A stretch of 64,000 bases of DNA from Bacteroidales bacterium (GCA_016714605.1 JADKDL010000013.1:62001-126000), one strand, 5' to 3'; counted from the first letter of the stretch, positions 37,301 through 48,243 are shown. Numbers and translations are program-made. The notes: generated by a model not told the origin, from the sequence alone.

Positions 37301-40300
37301 GCTCAAATTAACCTATCAGAGCAAGCGGTTAGTACAACTTATACGCTTTTAGTAACAGATTCAAAAGGATGTAAAGATAGAGATGATGTTACTTACAGTC
37401 CATGTGGTAATCCACCAAGTGTTTATCCAACTCAAGATACCATTTGTGTTGGAGATACTATGACGCTTTATGGAGGTTCTGCCGGTGGAGAATGTAAGGT
37501 ACCGAAAGTATTTGCTTGGTATGATGGCAATAAACTGATTGGAACTAATGAAAATATTGAAATTATTAAACCTGAAAATGGTCATACATACACTTTTAAG
37601 TATAAGAGTGGATTGTATGATACTGTATCTAAAGATATTAAGGTGTTTGTAATGGCAAATCCTGAAATTGCAGTGAGCCCTTCTAACTTCCCTCTTGTTT
37701 GTTTTGGAAGTACTATTCAAATTCATGCAGAGGCTGATGTGCCTGGTTACAATCATCCGCTTTCTTATGAATGGATTGATGGAACTGGTATGTCAGTAGA
37801 TGGAAAAGATTATTATTTTAAAAATTCTAGTAGTGTTGGTAAATTTCCAGTATATATTAAAGCAACCGAAACAGTATATGGATGTTATAATCTTGATACT
37901 ATAGAGTTTGAGGTTGTTCCTATTCCTTCGGTAATTATTAATAATGATACTGCTTGTACTAATAATCCACTTGATATTCATGCTACAGCAACTGGTGGAA
38001 CTACTGCAAATGGTTCATATACTTATTACTGGACAGATCCTTCAAACAAATTTTTGACCTACTCAGAAGATTCGCCTGATGCTGTTTTCTTAAGTGACAG
38101 CAAAACAGCAGGCCGTTACCCTATAATAGTTGAAGTGGTTGATGATAATGATTGTAGAGATAAAGATACTGCTACAATTCTACTGAATTTGTCTCCGGTA
38201 AAATTTGTGCCTAATGAAATTAAAGCATGTTCAGGTGACACGGTTGAGATAGATTTTAATCCTGAAAATAATACCGATTATACACGAGATGTTACGGTAT
38301 CAATTTTAAATCCTGTTAGTGCTAAATATGTAATTACTAACATTGATGGGTTTAAAAAGCAATTCTTTACTGATATTCCGGGAGAGTACGTTATTAAGTA
38401 TACCTTGGATGATAAAAAAGGCTGTCCTTATACTGATAGTATTGTAATGATAATTGGACAAGCTATTTCCTTAGACCCAATCTATGACTTTGCTATCTGT
38501 GCAGCTATTGATACTACTCTAGTACCAGTGGTAAAACCTGGAAGTACTTTGAATATTGAGTTCTTATGGACTGGCAATAACCTTTCTTCAAGAGTAGGTG
38601 AGACAACTACATTTACAGGATCTAAACCAGGCCCTTATAATATTTCTTTACTTGCTAAAAATGGTGTTTGTTCTGACCAAATTGATTTTACAATTACAGT
38701 ACATCCTAATCCTGTTATAGATGCTGGTTTTGCACCAAATCCTATTTTAATTAAAGATACTTATGATTTAAAGGCAATAATAACAACTCAAACAACTGCA
38801 CCTTATGGTTGGACTTGGACTCCGTCTCACAATATATTAGGAGATAATAAATTACAAAATGTAAAAACTATAATTACAAGCGATTCGACAATTGATTTTG
38901 TAGTTACTGTTGAAGATGCCTTTAGTTGTAAAGCTACAGATAATGTATTATTTCAAGTAATTAAAAGACCTGAAATTAAATTAGGATGGCCTATTGAAAA
39001 AGATATAGTAAGCTTAAATAATCAGGTAGATACTTTAGTTATTCCTGTAGAATGGATAAAAGAACCGGTTCTTTGCTTTGGCGATAGTGTTCAATTGTTA
39101 CCTTATTTAACAGGTGAATCTGCGGCATTGTACAAAAACTATTCATGGAGCAAATACAATGAAACAACCGGAAAATGGGATTTATTACCGAGTCCGAAAG
39201 TAAGTCAAGTGAATCCGTTTGTTAAACCAGCTGTTGGTTCGCACCGATATAAAGTTGAAATACGTAACAATTCTAATGATATTGTTACAGCTGAGAAAAT
39301 TGTAATTGTAAGACCAAAACCGAGTACTTCAATTTTAATTACACCTGATTTGAATGGTAGATTCTATAAAGATACAGAATTCCAATTATATGGTTTGACT
39401 GGAATAGAAAATGAAGTTACACATGATTGGACTGCATCTGCTAGTGGTGTATTAACCGTTGAAGAAGCAAATAGAAACTTTGCTAAGTTTTATGCTGTAT
39501 TTGAAAAGAATTATACCGTTCAATATAAAGCAACTGCTACCTATGCTGATATAACTTGTGCTGACTCTGCTTTATTAAATATATTTACAGAGAAATTACC
39601 TTCGCCTAAATTGAAAGTTACTCCGCAGTGTGTCACAATGGAGTCTACATTATCTATATCAGATGGATATACCGGTTATTGGCAAGTTAGTGGTGGCGAT
39701 ATTATTGGAAATAATAAAGATACCGATAGTATTCAAGTATTATGGAAGAAATCAGGTTATCAATATGTTACTGTTTTGGTAAATCAGACTGATACAACAC
39801 CGACATTTACTTTAGAAGATTCTGTCTTGATTTATGATATTGCCAAAGTAGATATTCTTGGTAAACAGAATGTTTGTGAAAGATCAAATGAAATATATGA
39901 AGCTGTTGGTGAATATGAAACTGTACGTTGGTATTTAGATTCGTGGGAACGTGCAGCAAAAGGAGATAGTATTTTAATTACTGATTCACGTACAGATACT
40001 CTAATTACGGTAAGTTGGAAAGAAGAAGGTAATGATGTATTGACAGTAATAGCTTATCCTGGTGGTTGTAGTGATACAGCATCATTAGATGTAGCTATAC
40101 ATAATACACCTGAGCCATCATTTACTTACACTCCTAATACAATAATCAACTCAGGCGATGAAGTGAAATTTACAAACACCACCACTTGGGATACATTAAC
40201 TAAGCAATTTATTGATGATGTGACTATTGAATACTATTGGGATTATATTGGAGATGGTGTTTATTCGGATAATATTTTCCAAGATTCATACTATTTCGAT

Positions 40301-40696
40301 GAAGTGGGAGTATTTAATGTTCAATTAATGGCAGTAGATACCATTTGGGGATGTAAGGGCTATGTAAGCAATAAAGTAGTCGTTATTCCTAATGATAGTT
40401 GCTATATGACATTCCCTAACGCAATAACGCCACAGTTGAGTCAGAATAATAAATTCTATGGCGTTAAAGAAGAAGGTGTAATTGAGGAAGGTTTCGACTT
40501 GAAAATCTATAACAGATGGGGAGAGTTGATGTTTGAAACTACCGATAAGAGCGAACGATGGGACGGAATGTATAACGGAAATTATGTAAAACAAGACGTT
40601 TATGTTTACCATTGCAAAGCTACTTGCGAGAAGTTAGATAATGATGGAAAACATGTAATATTAAATATTCAAGGAGATATTACCGTGATCAAATAA
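31396..40696 (+). CDS. Giant IgGFc-binding/CHU_C surface adhesin, one frameshift
   Basis: One gene of about 3100 residues in two frames: 31396-33885 and 33845-40696. The ATG at 31396 gives signal peptide MKRIILLLIISFWSLFAIAQ; an ATG at 31339 would add 19 residues. N-terminal ~500 residues are an IgGFc_binding-type domain (REFWFAAPYASEDHG, GAILPPVNKCTGS). The middle is many Cys-containing Ig/PKD-like modules with VT(D/V) strand ends. The C-terminus (MTFPNAITP..., FDLKIYNRWGELMFETTD, WDG-Y-NG, DVYVYHCKATC) is the CHU_C (type B) T9SS sorting domain. The frame break lies near 33850-33870 (SNGNGS / GSLLIDNFKVG); one indel repairs it. Likely an adhesin or gliding-associated surface protein. Confidence 0.88.
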
Positions 40697-40731
40697 AAGT
40701 AACATTTGATAATTAAGTAAACATTAAAAAA

Positions 40732-40766
40732 AGGAGATAGTTTAATAACTGTCTCCTTTTTTTTGT
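40732..40766 (+). terminator. Terminator of the giant adhesin gene
   Basis: AGGAGATAGT/ACTGTCTCCT stem (one mismatch) plus nine T, 36 bp after the stop. Confidence 0.92.
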
Positions 40767-40770
40767 TTTT

Positions 40771-41215
40771 AGCATAGTCCTACAGACTATGCTAAACTAT
40801 TACGCTCCGTCGGAGCTACCAGATTTACAAGCGCCAACGGTGCGTAATATACTAGCAATGGCTGCTAGGTCATTGCGATAATAAATATGTTAAAATTTTT
40901 AACTGGGTGGCGAAAAAAAGTTAAATGCGTTTTACACCTGAGAAAACGCATTTAAAATAGTTTTAAATTAGTTTGTTTGTTAAATAAAACTATTCCCAAT
41001 AGTAATAATTTTTTAAGCCACAGAGTGGCGTTATTATGGTAGAAACAATACGTAGTGCGCCAAAAGCCTCGTTAGAGGCGACATTATGATTCTTTCTGTT
41101 TAATGGAATTTCGACATAAGTTCTACCATAATGTCGCACCTAACGGTGCTTAAATGGCGTTGAGCGTCTATTCTACCATAATTTCGTGCCTACGGCACTT
41201 TTTTAATGTACAGTT
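40771..41215. repeat. Cluster of small hairpins in 760-bp intergenic region
   Basis: Contains AGCATAGTC/GACTATGCT (40771-40792), then from about 41015 a series of GCCTC-gtta-GAGGC, GCACC-taac-GGTGC and GTGCC-tac-GGCAC stems alternating with the box TCTACCATAAT (direct and inverted: ATTATGGTAGA at 41033, TCTACCATAATGTCG at 41141, TCTACCATAATTTCG at 41172). No gene is supported between the adhesin terminator and fba. Confidence 0.7.
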
Positions 41216-41460
41216 GTTGAAAACGAATATCAGTTAAAAAAACTATAGAATAGATTAAATAAAGTTAAATCCGTTTTACACACTCAGAACAATAAAGAAC
41301 AAATATTTTATGTACATATGCAAGTAAAAATCTACTAGTTCATCTACTGTTTTTTACTCATTTTTTTAAAGTTTTAAATTGTATCATTACAAAAATAATA
41401 AAACAATTTTTTTTTAGTATTTTTGGATTTTAAAATAAAAACATAATATATCATAGAAAA

Positions 41461-42456
41461 ATGGCACATTACAAAGAATTAGGCTTGGTTAGTACTAAGC
41501 AACTTTTTGCTGATGCAGTAAAAGGTGGGTATGCTATACCAGCATACAATTTCAATAATTTGGAACAAATGCAAGCTATACTACAAGCTTGTGTAGAAAC
41601 AAAATCACCGGTAATTTTACAAGTTTCTTCTGGAGCTAGAAAATATGCTAATGCAACTTTGCTTAGAAATATGGCGAAAGGTGCAGTTGAGTATGTTGCT
41701 GAACTAGGAGTTAAAATTCCAATTGTTTTACATTTGGATCATGGAGATACTTTCGAACTTTGCAAAGATTGTATTGATAATGGTTTTTCTTCAGTTATGA
41801 TTGATGGTTCACATCATTCGTATGAGAAAAATATTGAGCTTACTAGTAAAGTAGTAGAATATGCTCATAAATATGATGTAAGCGTAGAAGGTGAACTAGG
41901 TGTATTAGCAGGTATTGAAGATGATGTAGTTGCTGCACACTCTACATATACTAAACCTGAAGAAGTTCAAGATTTTGTTAAGAAAACAGGTGTTGATTCA
42001 TTGGCTATTTCTATTGGTACTTCTCATGGTGCTAATAAATTCACTCCGGCTCAATGTACTAGAAATGAGCAAGGAATTCTTATTCCACCAATGTTGAAAT
42101 TTGATATTCTAGAAGAAATTGAAAAAAGAATACCGGGTTTCCCTATCGTACTTCACGGATCTTCTTCTGTACCTTTAGAATTAGTTGCAGAGGTTAACAA
42201 ATTTGGTGGTGCAATGAAAGATACTATCGGTATACCTGAAGAGTGGTTGAGAAGAGCTGCAAAATCTGCTGTTTGTAAAATAAATATTGATTCAGATGGT
42301 CGTATTGCCATGACAGCTGCAATTAGAAAAGTATTTGTTGAACAACCGGGAGAATTTGACCCTAGAAAATATCTTGGTCCTGCAAGAGATGCTCTTAAAA
42401 CACTTTACAAATACAAAAACATCAATGTTCTTGGTAGTGCTGAAAGAGTAAAATAA
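41461..42456 (+). CDS. fba: Class II fructose-bisphosphate aldolase
   Basis: A 331-residue class II (zinc-dependent) aldolase, cleaving fructose 1,6-bisphosphate in glycolysis and acting in reverse in gluconeogenesis. Zinc ligands are visible in HLDHGD (~94-99), EGELGVLAG, ISIGTSHGANK and VLHGSSS. The N-terminal AIPAYNFNNLEQMQAILQA is typical. Full length. A good -7 box TATTTTTG lies at 41418-41425; a -33 TTG is not at the expected distance. Confidence 0.96.
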   Translation: MAHYKELGLVSTKQLFADAVKGGYAIPAYNFNNLEQMQAILQACVETKSPVILQVSSGARKYANATLLRNMAKGAVEYVAELGVKIPIVLHLDHGDTFELCKDCIDNGFSSVMIDGSHHSYEKNIELTSKVVEYAHKYDVSVEGELGVLAGIEDDVVAAHSTYTKPEEVQDFVKKTGVDSLAISIGTSHGANKFTPAQCTRNEQGILIPPMLKFDILEEIEKRIPGFPIVLHGSSSVPLELVAEVNKFGGAMKDTIGIPEEWLRRAAKSAVCKINIDSDGRIAMTAAIRKVFVEQPGEFDPRKYLGPARDALKTLYKYKNINVLGSAERVK

Positions 42457-42486
42457 AATTTTATCTTCAATTCTAATAAATAAAAA

Positions 42487-42514
42487 GGCTGCAACTATTG
42501 CAGCCTTTTTATTT
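42487..42514 (+). terminator. Terminator of fba
   Basis: GGCTGCAA-cta-TTGCAGCC followed by T5, 31 bp after the stop. Confidence 0.92.
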
Positions 42515-42519
42515 ATTTT

Positions 42520-42790
42520 GGTTCTATAACGAATACTGTGGGTATATGTAATTATTATATTAGATTATCTTTGTATTCGAGGGACGGAGTCCTGTAATCT
42601 TAGTAGTAGTTAAAATGGAAAAATTTTAAGGAGCGTAGCTCTGCAATCTGAAATATACAAATTAATGTTAACTTTATTTCAGGGCGAACGCCCCTCTGTT
42701 GTATATCAAATACCTTTTTCTACGAAGATTGCTGAGCTACGTTCCTAATAAGTATCGATAGCCTTTTCTTAAACATACTATATTATTTAC
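42520..42790 (+). repeat. 270-bp intergenic element, copy A
   Basis: Matches the reverse complement of 59942-60214 along its length, from GGTTCTATAACGAATACTGTGG to AAACATA. Inside are GACGGAGTCCTG, GGAGCGTAGCTCTGCAATCTGAAATATAC, and GGGCGAACGCCCCTCTGTT boxes. Each copy lies just after a gene terminator and before the next gene. It fills most of the gap before rimO. Confidence 0.9.
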
Positions 42791-42830
42791 CCATTCAAAA
42801 CGTTATAGATTCGTTATTTTATTACCACTG

Positions 42831-44120
42831 ATGAAAAAAAAAATTAATATAATTACCCTTGGTTGTTCCAAGAACGTTGTAGATTCTGAAAAGTTAGCGA
42901 GGCAGCTACTTGCCCACGGTTATTCGGTTATTTATGATTCTGAAGTTTTTACCGACATAGTGATAATAAACACCTGTGGTTTTATAAATGATGCAAAAGA
43001 AGAGTCTATAGATACAATACTTTCAGCAATACATGCAAAAAATAGTGGCAAAGTAAAGAAGGTTTATGTAATAGGTTGTTTGTCTGAACGATATGCTGCC
43101 GATTTAAGAAAAGAAATTCCTGAAGTAGATACATATTTTGGTAAAAATGGATTTACTGAAATTCTTAGTGAGTTGCATCTAGAACTTCGCAACGAATTGC
43201 TAAACGAGAGATTACTTAGTACGCCAAAGCATTTAGCTTACCTGAAAATTGCAGAAGGCTGCGACAGAACCTGCGCATTTTGTGCTATTCCTCTCATAAC
43301 CGGTTCATATAGATCTGCTTCAATAGAAAACCTTGTAGCAGAAGCCAACAGTTTAGGGAAAAATGGCGCAAAGGAATTGATATTAATTGCTCAAGACTTG
43401 TCCTATTATGGAATAGATCAGACAAAAAAATCTCAGCTTGATGCCTTGCTCAGAGAATTGGTTAAGGTTCAAAATATTGACTGGTTAAGATTACAATATA
43501 TTTATCCGAATAATTTCCCTCTAGAAGTTCTTAATTTGATGGCAGAAAATGAAAAATTATGCCATTATTTAGATATCCCCTTTCAACATATTACAGATAA
43601 CATGTTGATGAAAATGAAAAGAAATTTCACGCAAAAAGAAACACATTCTCTTATTGATAAAATAAAAAATAAGATTCCCGACATAGCTTTACGAACAACT
43701 TTAATGGTTGGGCATCCGGGAGAAACCGAAAAAGATTTTGATGAACTGTTGCAGTTTGTAAAAGATGCACAGTTTGATAGGTTAGGCGTGTTTACCTATT
43801 CGCATGAAGAAAAAACCTACGCCGAGAAACATTATAAAGACGATATACCTGAAAAAATTAAGCAAGAAAGAGCCGATGAAATAATGAAAGTTCAGGAATC
43901 GATAATGATAAAAAAACAAGAAAAATTGATAGGAACTACTCAAAAGGTTATTATTGACAGAGAAGAAGATGAAGGTCTATTTATTGGTAGAAGTCAGTAT
44001 GATAGTTATGAAGTAGACACAGAAATAATAATTGAGTCTGATAATGTTAAGGTTGGAGAATTTTATACGGTGAAAATAGAAAAATTGGAGCAATATGATT
44101 TGAAAGCTAGTTTAATATAA
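42831..44120 (+). CDS. rimO: Ribosomal protein S12 methylthiotransferase RimO
   Basis: A 429-residue radical-SAM enzyme that adds a methylthio group to an Asp of ribosomal protein S12. N-terminal UPF0004 domain with Cys in TLGCSKN, NTCGF and IGCLSERY (second iron-sulfur cluster), radical-SAM site CDRTCAFCAIP (~144-154), C-terminal TRAM-like end. The GFINDAKEESIDTI string favours RimO over MiaB. Full length. Confidence 0.94.
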   Translation: MKKKINIITLGCSKNVVDSEKLARQLLAHGYSVIYDSEVFTDIVIINTCGFINDAKEESIDTILSAIHAKNSGKVKKVYVIGCLSERYAADLRKEIPEVDTYFGKNGFTEILSELHLELRNELLNERLLSTPKHLAYLKIAEGCDRTCAFCAIPLITGSYRSASIENLVAEANSLGKNGAKELILIAQDLSYYGIDQTKKSQLDALLRELVKVQNIDWLRLQYIYPNNFPLEVLNLMAENEKLCHYLDIPFQHITDNMLMKMKRNFTQKETHSLIDKIKNKIPDIALRTTLMVGHPGETEKDFDELLQFVKDAQFDRLGVFTYSHEEKTYAEKHYKDDIPEKIKQERADEIMKVQESIMIKKQEKLIGTTQKVIIDREEDEGLFIGRSQYDSYEVDTEIIIESDNVKVGEFYTVKIEKLEQYDLKASLI

Positions 44121-44192
44121 TTAATTTTGGCATTCTTTTAGAAAAACTGATTACAATAATACATTTATTCCAATAAATATAAAATAATAAAT

Positions 44193-45474
44193 ATGAATAG
44201 AGATTCAAAAATTTTTGATCTTATAAAAAAAGAACATCAAAGACAATTGCACGGAATTGAACTAATTGCATCAGAAAATTTTGTTAGTGAGCAAGTTTTG
44301 GAAGCTATGGGTTCGTGTTTAACCAATAAATATGCAGAAGGTTATCCGGGTAAAAGATATTATGGAGGTTGCCAAGTAGTTGATGAAGTTGAGCAATTGG
44401 CTATTGATAGACTTAAGCAGCTTTTTGGAGCTACTTGGGCAAACGTACAACCGCATTCGGGTGCACAGGCTAATATGGCTGTTATGATGACTGTGTTAAA
44501 GCCGGGCGATACTTTCTTGGGTTTTGACCTTTCGCATGGTGGACATTTATCGCATGGTTCTCCGGTAAATTCATCGGGTTTGTTATACAGACCGGTTGCA
44601 TATAAAGTAAATGAAAGTACCGGAAGAGTAGATTATGATCAAATGGAACAGACTGCAAAAGCAGAAAAGCCAAAGTTGATTATTGCAGGTGCTTCAGCAT
44701 ATTCTAGAGATTGGGATTATGCTAGAATGAGACAAATTGCTGATAGTGTAGGTGCATTGCTTATGGCTGATATTGCTCATCCTGCCGGACTTATAGCTAA
44801 AGGAGTACTTAACAATCCGTTTCCACATTGCCATATTGTAACTTCTACAACGCATAAAACTTTAAGAGGTCCGCGTGGTGGTATAATTATGATGGCAGAA
44901 GATTTTGAAAATCCATGGGGCGTGAAAACACCTAATGGTAGTTTAAAGACACTTACTCAAATGCTTGACTTTTCAGTATTTCCAGGCGTTCAAGGTGGTC
45001 CGCTAGAACACGTAATCGCTGCAAAAGCTGTTTCTTTTGGAGAAGCTTTGACTGATGAATATAAAAAATATGTAACTCAAGTTCGTGCTAATTCAGCGGC
45101 TATGGCTAAAGCATTTATTTCCAATGGTTACAAAATAATTTCTGATGGAACAGACAATCATTCAATGTTGATAGATTTGAGAACCAAATTCCCTGAAATG
45201 ACCGGTAAACAAGCCGAAAACACATTAGGTTTAGCAGATATAACTATTAATAAAAAATATGGTTCCATTTGATTCTCGAACACCATTCACAACTTCAGGT
45301 TTTAGAGTAGGTTCTGCTGCTGTTACAACTAGAGGTTTTAATGAAAATGATTGTATTGAAACGGTAGATTTTATAAATGAAGTTCTTTCTTCGCCAGATA
45401 ATCAAGGAGCTATTGATTCTGTAAGAAAAAGAATTAATGATAAAATGAGTAATTATCCATTATTCAAAATGTAA
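44193..45474 (+). CDS. glyA: Serine hydroxymethyltransferase GlyA, frameshift in A-run
   Basis: A complete ~426-residue SHMT in two frames: 44193-45272, then MVPFDSRTPFTTSGFRVGSAAVTTRGF from 45259. It links serine to glycine and one-carbon units with PLP; the PLP-Lys motif STTHKTLRGPRGG is in the first part. The break is at six A (45252-45257): removing one A gives NKNMVPFDS, the family sequence. A single homopolymer indel in a core metabolic gene with no other damage most probably is a sequence error, though a real frameshift cannot be excluded. Confidence 0.92.
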
Positions 45475-45495
45475 GAAAAAGATTAATTTTTAAAA

Positions 45496-45528
45496 GCAGG
45501 CAATTTTTTAAGTTGCCTGCTTTTTTTC
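45496..45528. terminator. Terminator between glyA and the HTH gene
   Basis: GCAGGCAA/TTGCCTGC stem, T7 on the plus strand and A-rich on the other side; it may serve both convergent genes. Confidence 0.88.
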
Positions 45529-45529
45529 T

Positions 45530-45706
45530 TTATTTAGGTTCCCAATAGCATTTTTTTGGTGATACTATTGCACCTGAATCTTTTAGGTCTTTCATCGCTT
45601 TATCAACCAATTTTCTATCTATACCCGAAATTTCAGCAATTTCACCTGCTTTTAGTGCTTTTCCGGCTTGCTTCATTGCACTTAGTACTTTTTCATTGTT
45701 TTCCAT
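45530..45706 (-). CDS. 58-residue winged-helix-like protein
   Basis: A small frame reading MENNEKVLSAMKQAG..., ending SPKKCYWEPK. The helix-turn-helix signature is clear: KALKAGEIAEISGIDRKLVDKAMKDLKDSGAI, followed by a basic wing with one Cys (PKKCYW). This matches tiny archaeal/bacterial winged-helix proteins of unknown role. It starts 21 bp after the stop of the M23 peptidase gene, on the same strand, so the two probably share a transcript. Most likely a DNA- or RNA-binding regulator. Its stop reaches the terminator shared with glyA. Confidence 0.75.
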   Translation of the reverse strand: MENNEKVLSAMKQAGKALKAGEIAEISGIDRKLVDKAMKDLKDSGAIVSPKKCYWEPK

Positions 45707-45727
45707 AAGCTTAGCTTTTTTTATTCG

Positions 45728-47452
45728 TTACCAAAAAAATGTATCTGTAAACTCTTCTGTATTTCCACTATTGTCTGTTACCAAAAATGAAATAGTATGA
45801 TTGGTATTTGATTTTATTTTTTCATTATCTAAATAAACTTTTGCCAAGTTATATTTTGCATCATAATCTACAATTGTCCAGTTTCCGTCTATGTAAGCAT
45901 TGTAACAGAGAATACCTGATTCATTGTCACTTATAAAGAATTTTATTTCATTTGTATATATTCTTTCACCTTTCAGTGTGGTTCTGTTTATTATATTGGG
46001 TTTAATTGTATCTATTCCAATACTGTAATTACTAAAATTTGTAATATATGCAGTAATGTAATTATTATTGATAATACCGCCAATATACTTATTTATTTGT
46101 TTATTTCTCACCGAAACAATTTGAATTTTAGAAAGTAGATTTTTATCAATAGAATCTATTGGAAGCGAGAGTTTTGCTGCACCTTTTATTGCTATACTCT
46201 GATTAGAAAAACTATATATGTCAGAAAGCAAATAAGGTGAGTTTGCTGTAATTTTTCTGCATGTTATGTTTTCTGCATCGTAAAAATTTCCTTTTGGTAT
46301 TACTAAAGCACAACCATCGCACTGTATTTTTCTTGTGTCAAAATAGCTTGATAAATTAGATGAACTATTTTTATTCTCATTAGATTTTGAATAGGTAATA
46401 TCTAGATTTAGTGTAGCTTTGTTTTGTGCAAAATCTTTTACCTCAAATGTAAGATGATGATTTCCTTCATTATAGGCATGAATTTTACCATCGAGTACTT
46501 GCGATTGATAGATTCCAAGTTTGTTGAATGTTGAAATATATGATTTTTGAATATGCTTTTTAGTTTTAGTATAATGATCGTAATCAATGAAATTATTAAT
46601 ATTTTTTGATTCTCCAAAATCTACTTTATCAAGTTTGTGCGCATATATGAGGCTATCATCTAGGTATAAATCAATGGAATAAAATCCGAAAGTGTGATGA
46701 ACGTCGGGAAAATAATCGTCACCTTGTATGCCTACTCCAATATTTCCTGAAACTATAATTTTTTGATTTATTGTGTAAGCATTTTGACCTTTGAGAACCG
46801 CTTTACTTATTAGGGGTGAATTTTTTCCATTAATAGTACTTAATGAGTCTAGCGGATAAAGCTTTACGTAGAATATCTTAGGTGCAACATTGTCGGTAAT
46901 TTGGGGGTAAAATTGTAGCGGATTTAGCGCTCTTTCTGAATAAGCATCTCTAATTTCGAAATGCAAGTGTGGACCTTGTGAACTACCTGAATTGCCGGCT
47001 TTTGCAATAATCTCTCCTTTTTTTACCGTCAATTTGTTTTTTTCTATTGAAAAGTCTACAATATTTAGCTTTTGCTCGTATTGATATTCCTGAGTTAATT
47101 GGTCTATAGATTTACTAAACGCTTCTAAATGAGCATAGACAGAAATAATTCCGTTTGGATGGGTAATAAAAATAGTTTTGCCATATCCCTTGGGACCAAC
47201 TTTTATTCTTGAAACGTATCCATCATCAATAGAGAAGACATTGAGCCCTATTATACTTTGTGTTTTTATATCAATACCGGTATGATAATGGTTTGGTCTA
47301 AGCTCTCCGAAATTTGCAGAAAGAAATATTGGAATGTCCATAGGCAGAATCAATTCTCTTGTATAAGACTGAGCCTGAGTATTATGGTAAAAAAGTGAAG
47401 TTAAAAATATTAGAAAAATGCTTTTGTATATATTGATTTTATTTAAAATCAT
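45728..47452 (-). CDS. M23 (LytM-like) peptidase
   Basis: A 574-residue secreted protein. The ATG at 47452 gives signal peptide MILNKINIYKSIFLIFLTSLFYHNTQAQS; an in-frame start at 47509 would add 19 residues before it. The M23 domain lies at about 35-185: zinc-site His/Asp in NHYHTGIDIK and the HxH motif in QGPHLHFEIRD. The rest (185-574) is a Bacteroidota-specific beta-rich extension. The catalytic residues are complete, so it is probably an active endopeptidase acting on peptidoglycan cross-links. Confidence 0.9.
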   Translation of the reverse strand: MILNKINIYKSIFLIFLTSLFYHNTQAQSYTRELILPMDIPIFLSANFGELRPNHYHTGIDIKTQSIIGLNVFSIDDGYVSRIKVGPKGYGKTIFITHPNGIISVYAHLEAFSKSIDQLTQEYQYEQKLNIVDFSIEKNKLTVKKGEIIAKAGNSGSSQGPHLHFEIRDAYSERALNPLQFYPQITDNVAPKIFYVKLYPLDSLSTINGKNSPLISKAVLKGQNAYTINQKIIVSGNIGVGIQGDDYFPDVHHTFGFYSIDLYLDDSLIYAHKLDKVDFGESKNINNFIDYDHYTKTKKHIQKSYISTFNKLGIYQSQVLDGKIHAYNEGNHHLTFEVKDFAQNKATLNLDITYSKSNENKNSSSNLSSYFDTRKIQCDGCALVIPKGNFYDAENITCRKITANSPYLLSDIYSFSNQSIAIKGAAKLSLPIDSIDKNLLSKIQIVSVRNKQINKYIGGIINNNYITAYITNFSNYSIGIDTIKPNIINRTTLKGERIYTNEIKFFISDNESGILCYNAYIDGNWTIVDYDAKYNLAKVYLDNEKIKSNTNHTISFLVTDNSGNTEEFTDTFFW

Positions 47453-47616
47453 AGTTATGGGAATATTTATTTCAATAGATTTTGCAAGTGTATCTATTTT
47501 TTTTGACAAATTTAATGTTAGGAATTAATTTTTGAAGTATTAAATCAATTTAAGTTGTATCTCATTTTAAAAATTGTATGAAATTAACTACATTTGTTTT
47601 GATGCAAAATTAATTA

Positions 47617-48243
47617 ATGTTGAAAGATAATAATTTTACTGAAGGAGAAGCTTTTCCTATCGTTGAAGATTTTTATACAATACAGGGAGAAGGATTTCAT
47701 ACCGGAAAACCTGCATATTTTATAAGAATAGGTGGTTGCGATGTTTGTTGCAGTTGGTGTGATGTGAAAGTTTCATGGAATCCTACAATACATCCTATAG
47801 GCACGGTTAAACAGATTGTAGATAAAGCACTTAGTTTTCCTGCACGAGCAGTAGTAATTACCGGAGGTGAGCCGTTACTGTATAATTTAGATGTGTTGTG
47901 CGAAACCCTTAAACTGAATAAGTTTGAGATATTTCTTGAAACGAGTGGGGCGCATACTTTATCAGGAACGTGGGATTGGATTTGTCTATCACCAAAGAAA
48001 AATAGTCCGCCGGTTGAAGAACTTTTTCAAAAAGCTAACGAGTTGAAGGTGGTAATAGATAGTGAATTAGATTTTTCATGGGCAGAGTATTGTAAAAATA
48101 ATGTGAGCGACACCTGTAAGCTTTATTTACAGCCTGAATGGGGAATATATAAAACAAAATTACCTATAATAATAGATTACATAAAGAACAATCCACGGTG
48201 GAGTATTTCTTTACAAACGCAAAAATTCATGCATATTCCTTAA
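47617..48243 (+). CDS. queE: 7-carboxy-7-deazaguanine synthase QueE
   Basis: A 208-residue radical-SAM enzyme in queuosine (preQ0) biosynthesis. Fe-S motif CDVCCSWCD (about 41-49, a CX3CX2C pattern), substrate site EDFYTIQGEGFHTGKPAYFIRIGGC, and VITGGEPLL. Usual length. TACATTTG at 47589-47596 is a plausible -7 box 21 bp upstream. Monocistronic as far as can be seen. Confidence 0.94.
   Translation: MLKDNNFTEGEAFPIVEDFYTIQGEGFHTGKPAYFIRIGGCDVCCSWCDVKVSWNPTIHPIGTVKQIVDKALSFPARAVVITGGEPLLYNLDVLCETLKLNKFEIFLETSGAHTLSGTWDWICLSPKKNSPPVEELFQKANELKVVIDSELDFSWAEYCKNNVSDTCKLYLQPEWGIYKTKLPIIIDYIKNNPRWSISLQTQKFMHIP

Noticed and set aside
35369..37981. Long minus-strand frames inside the giant adhesin
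   Set aside because: They are antisense shadows of an AT-rich coding sequence, full of Asn/Ile/Tyr/Arg with no domain pattern.
47521..47616. preQ1 riboswitch upstream of queE
   Set aside because: The short gap has no preQ1-type stem-loop with an A-rich tail that I can see.
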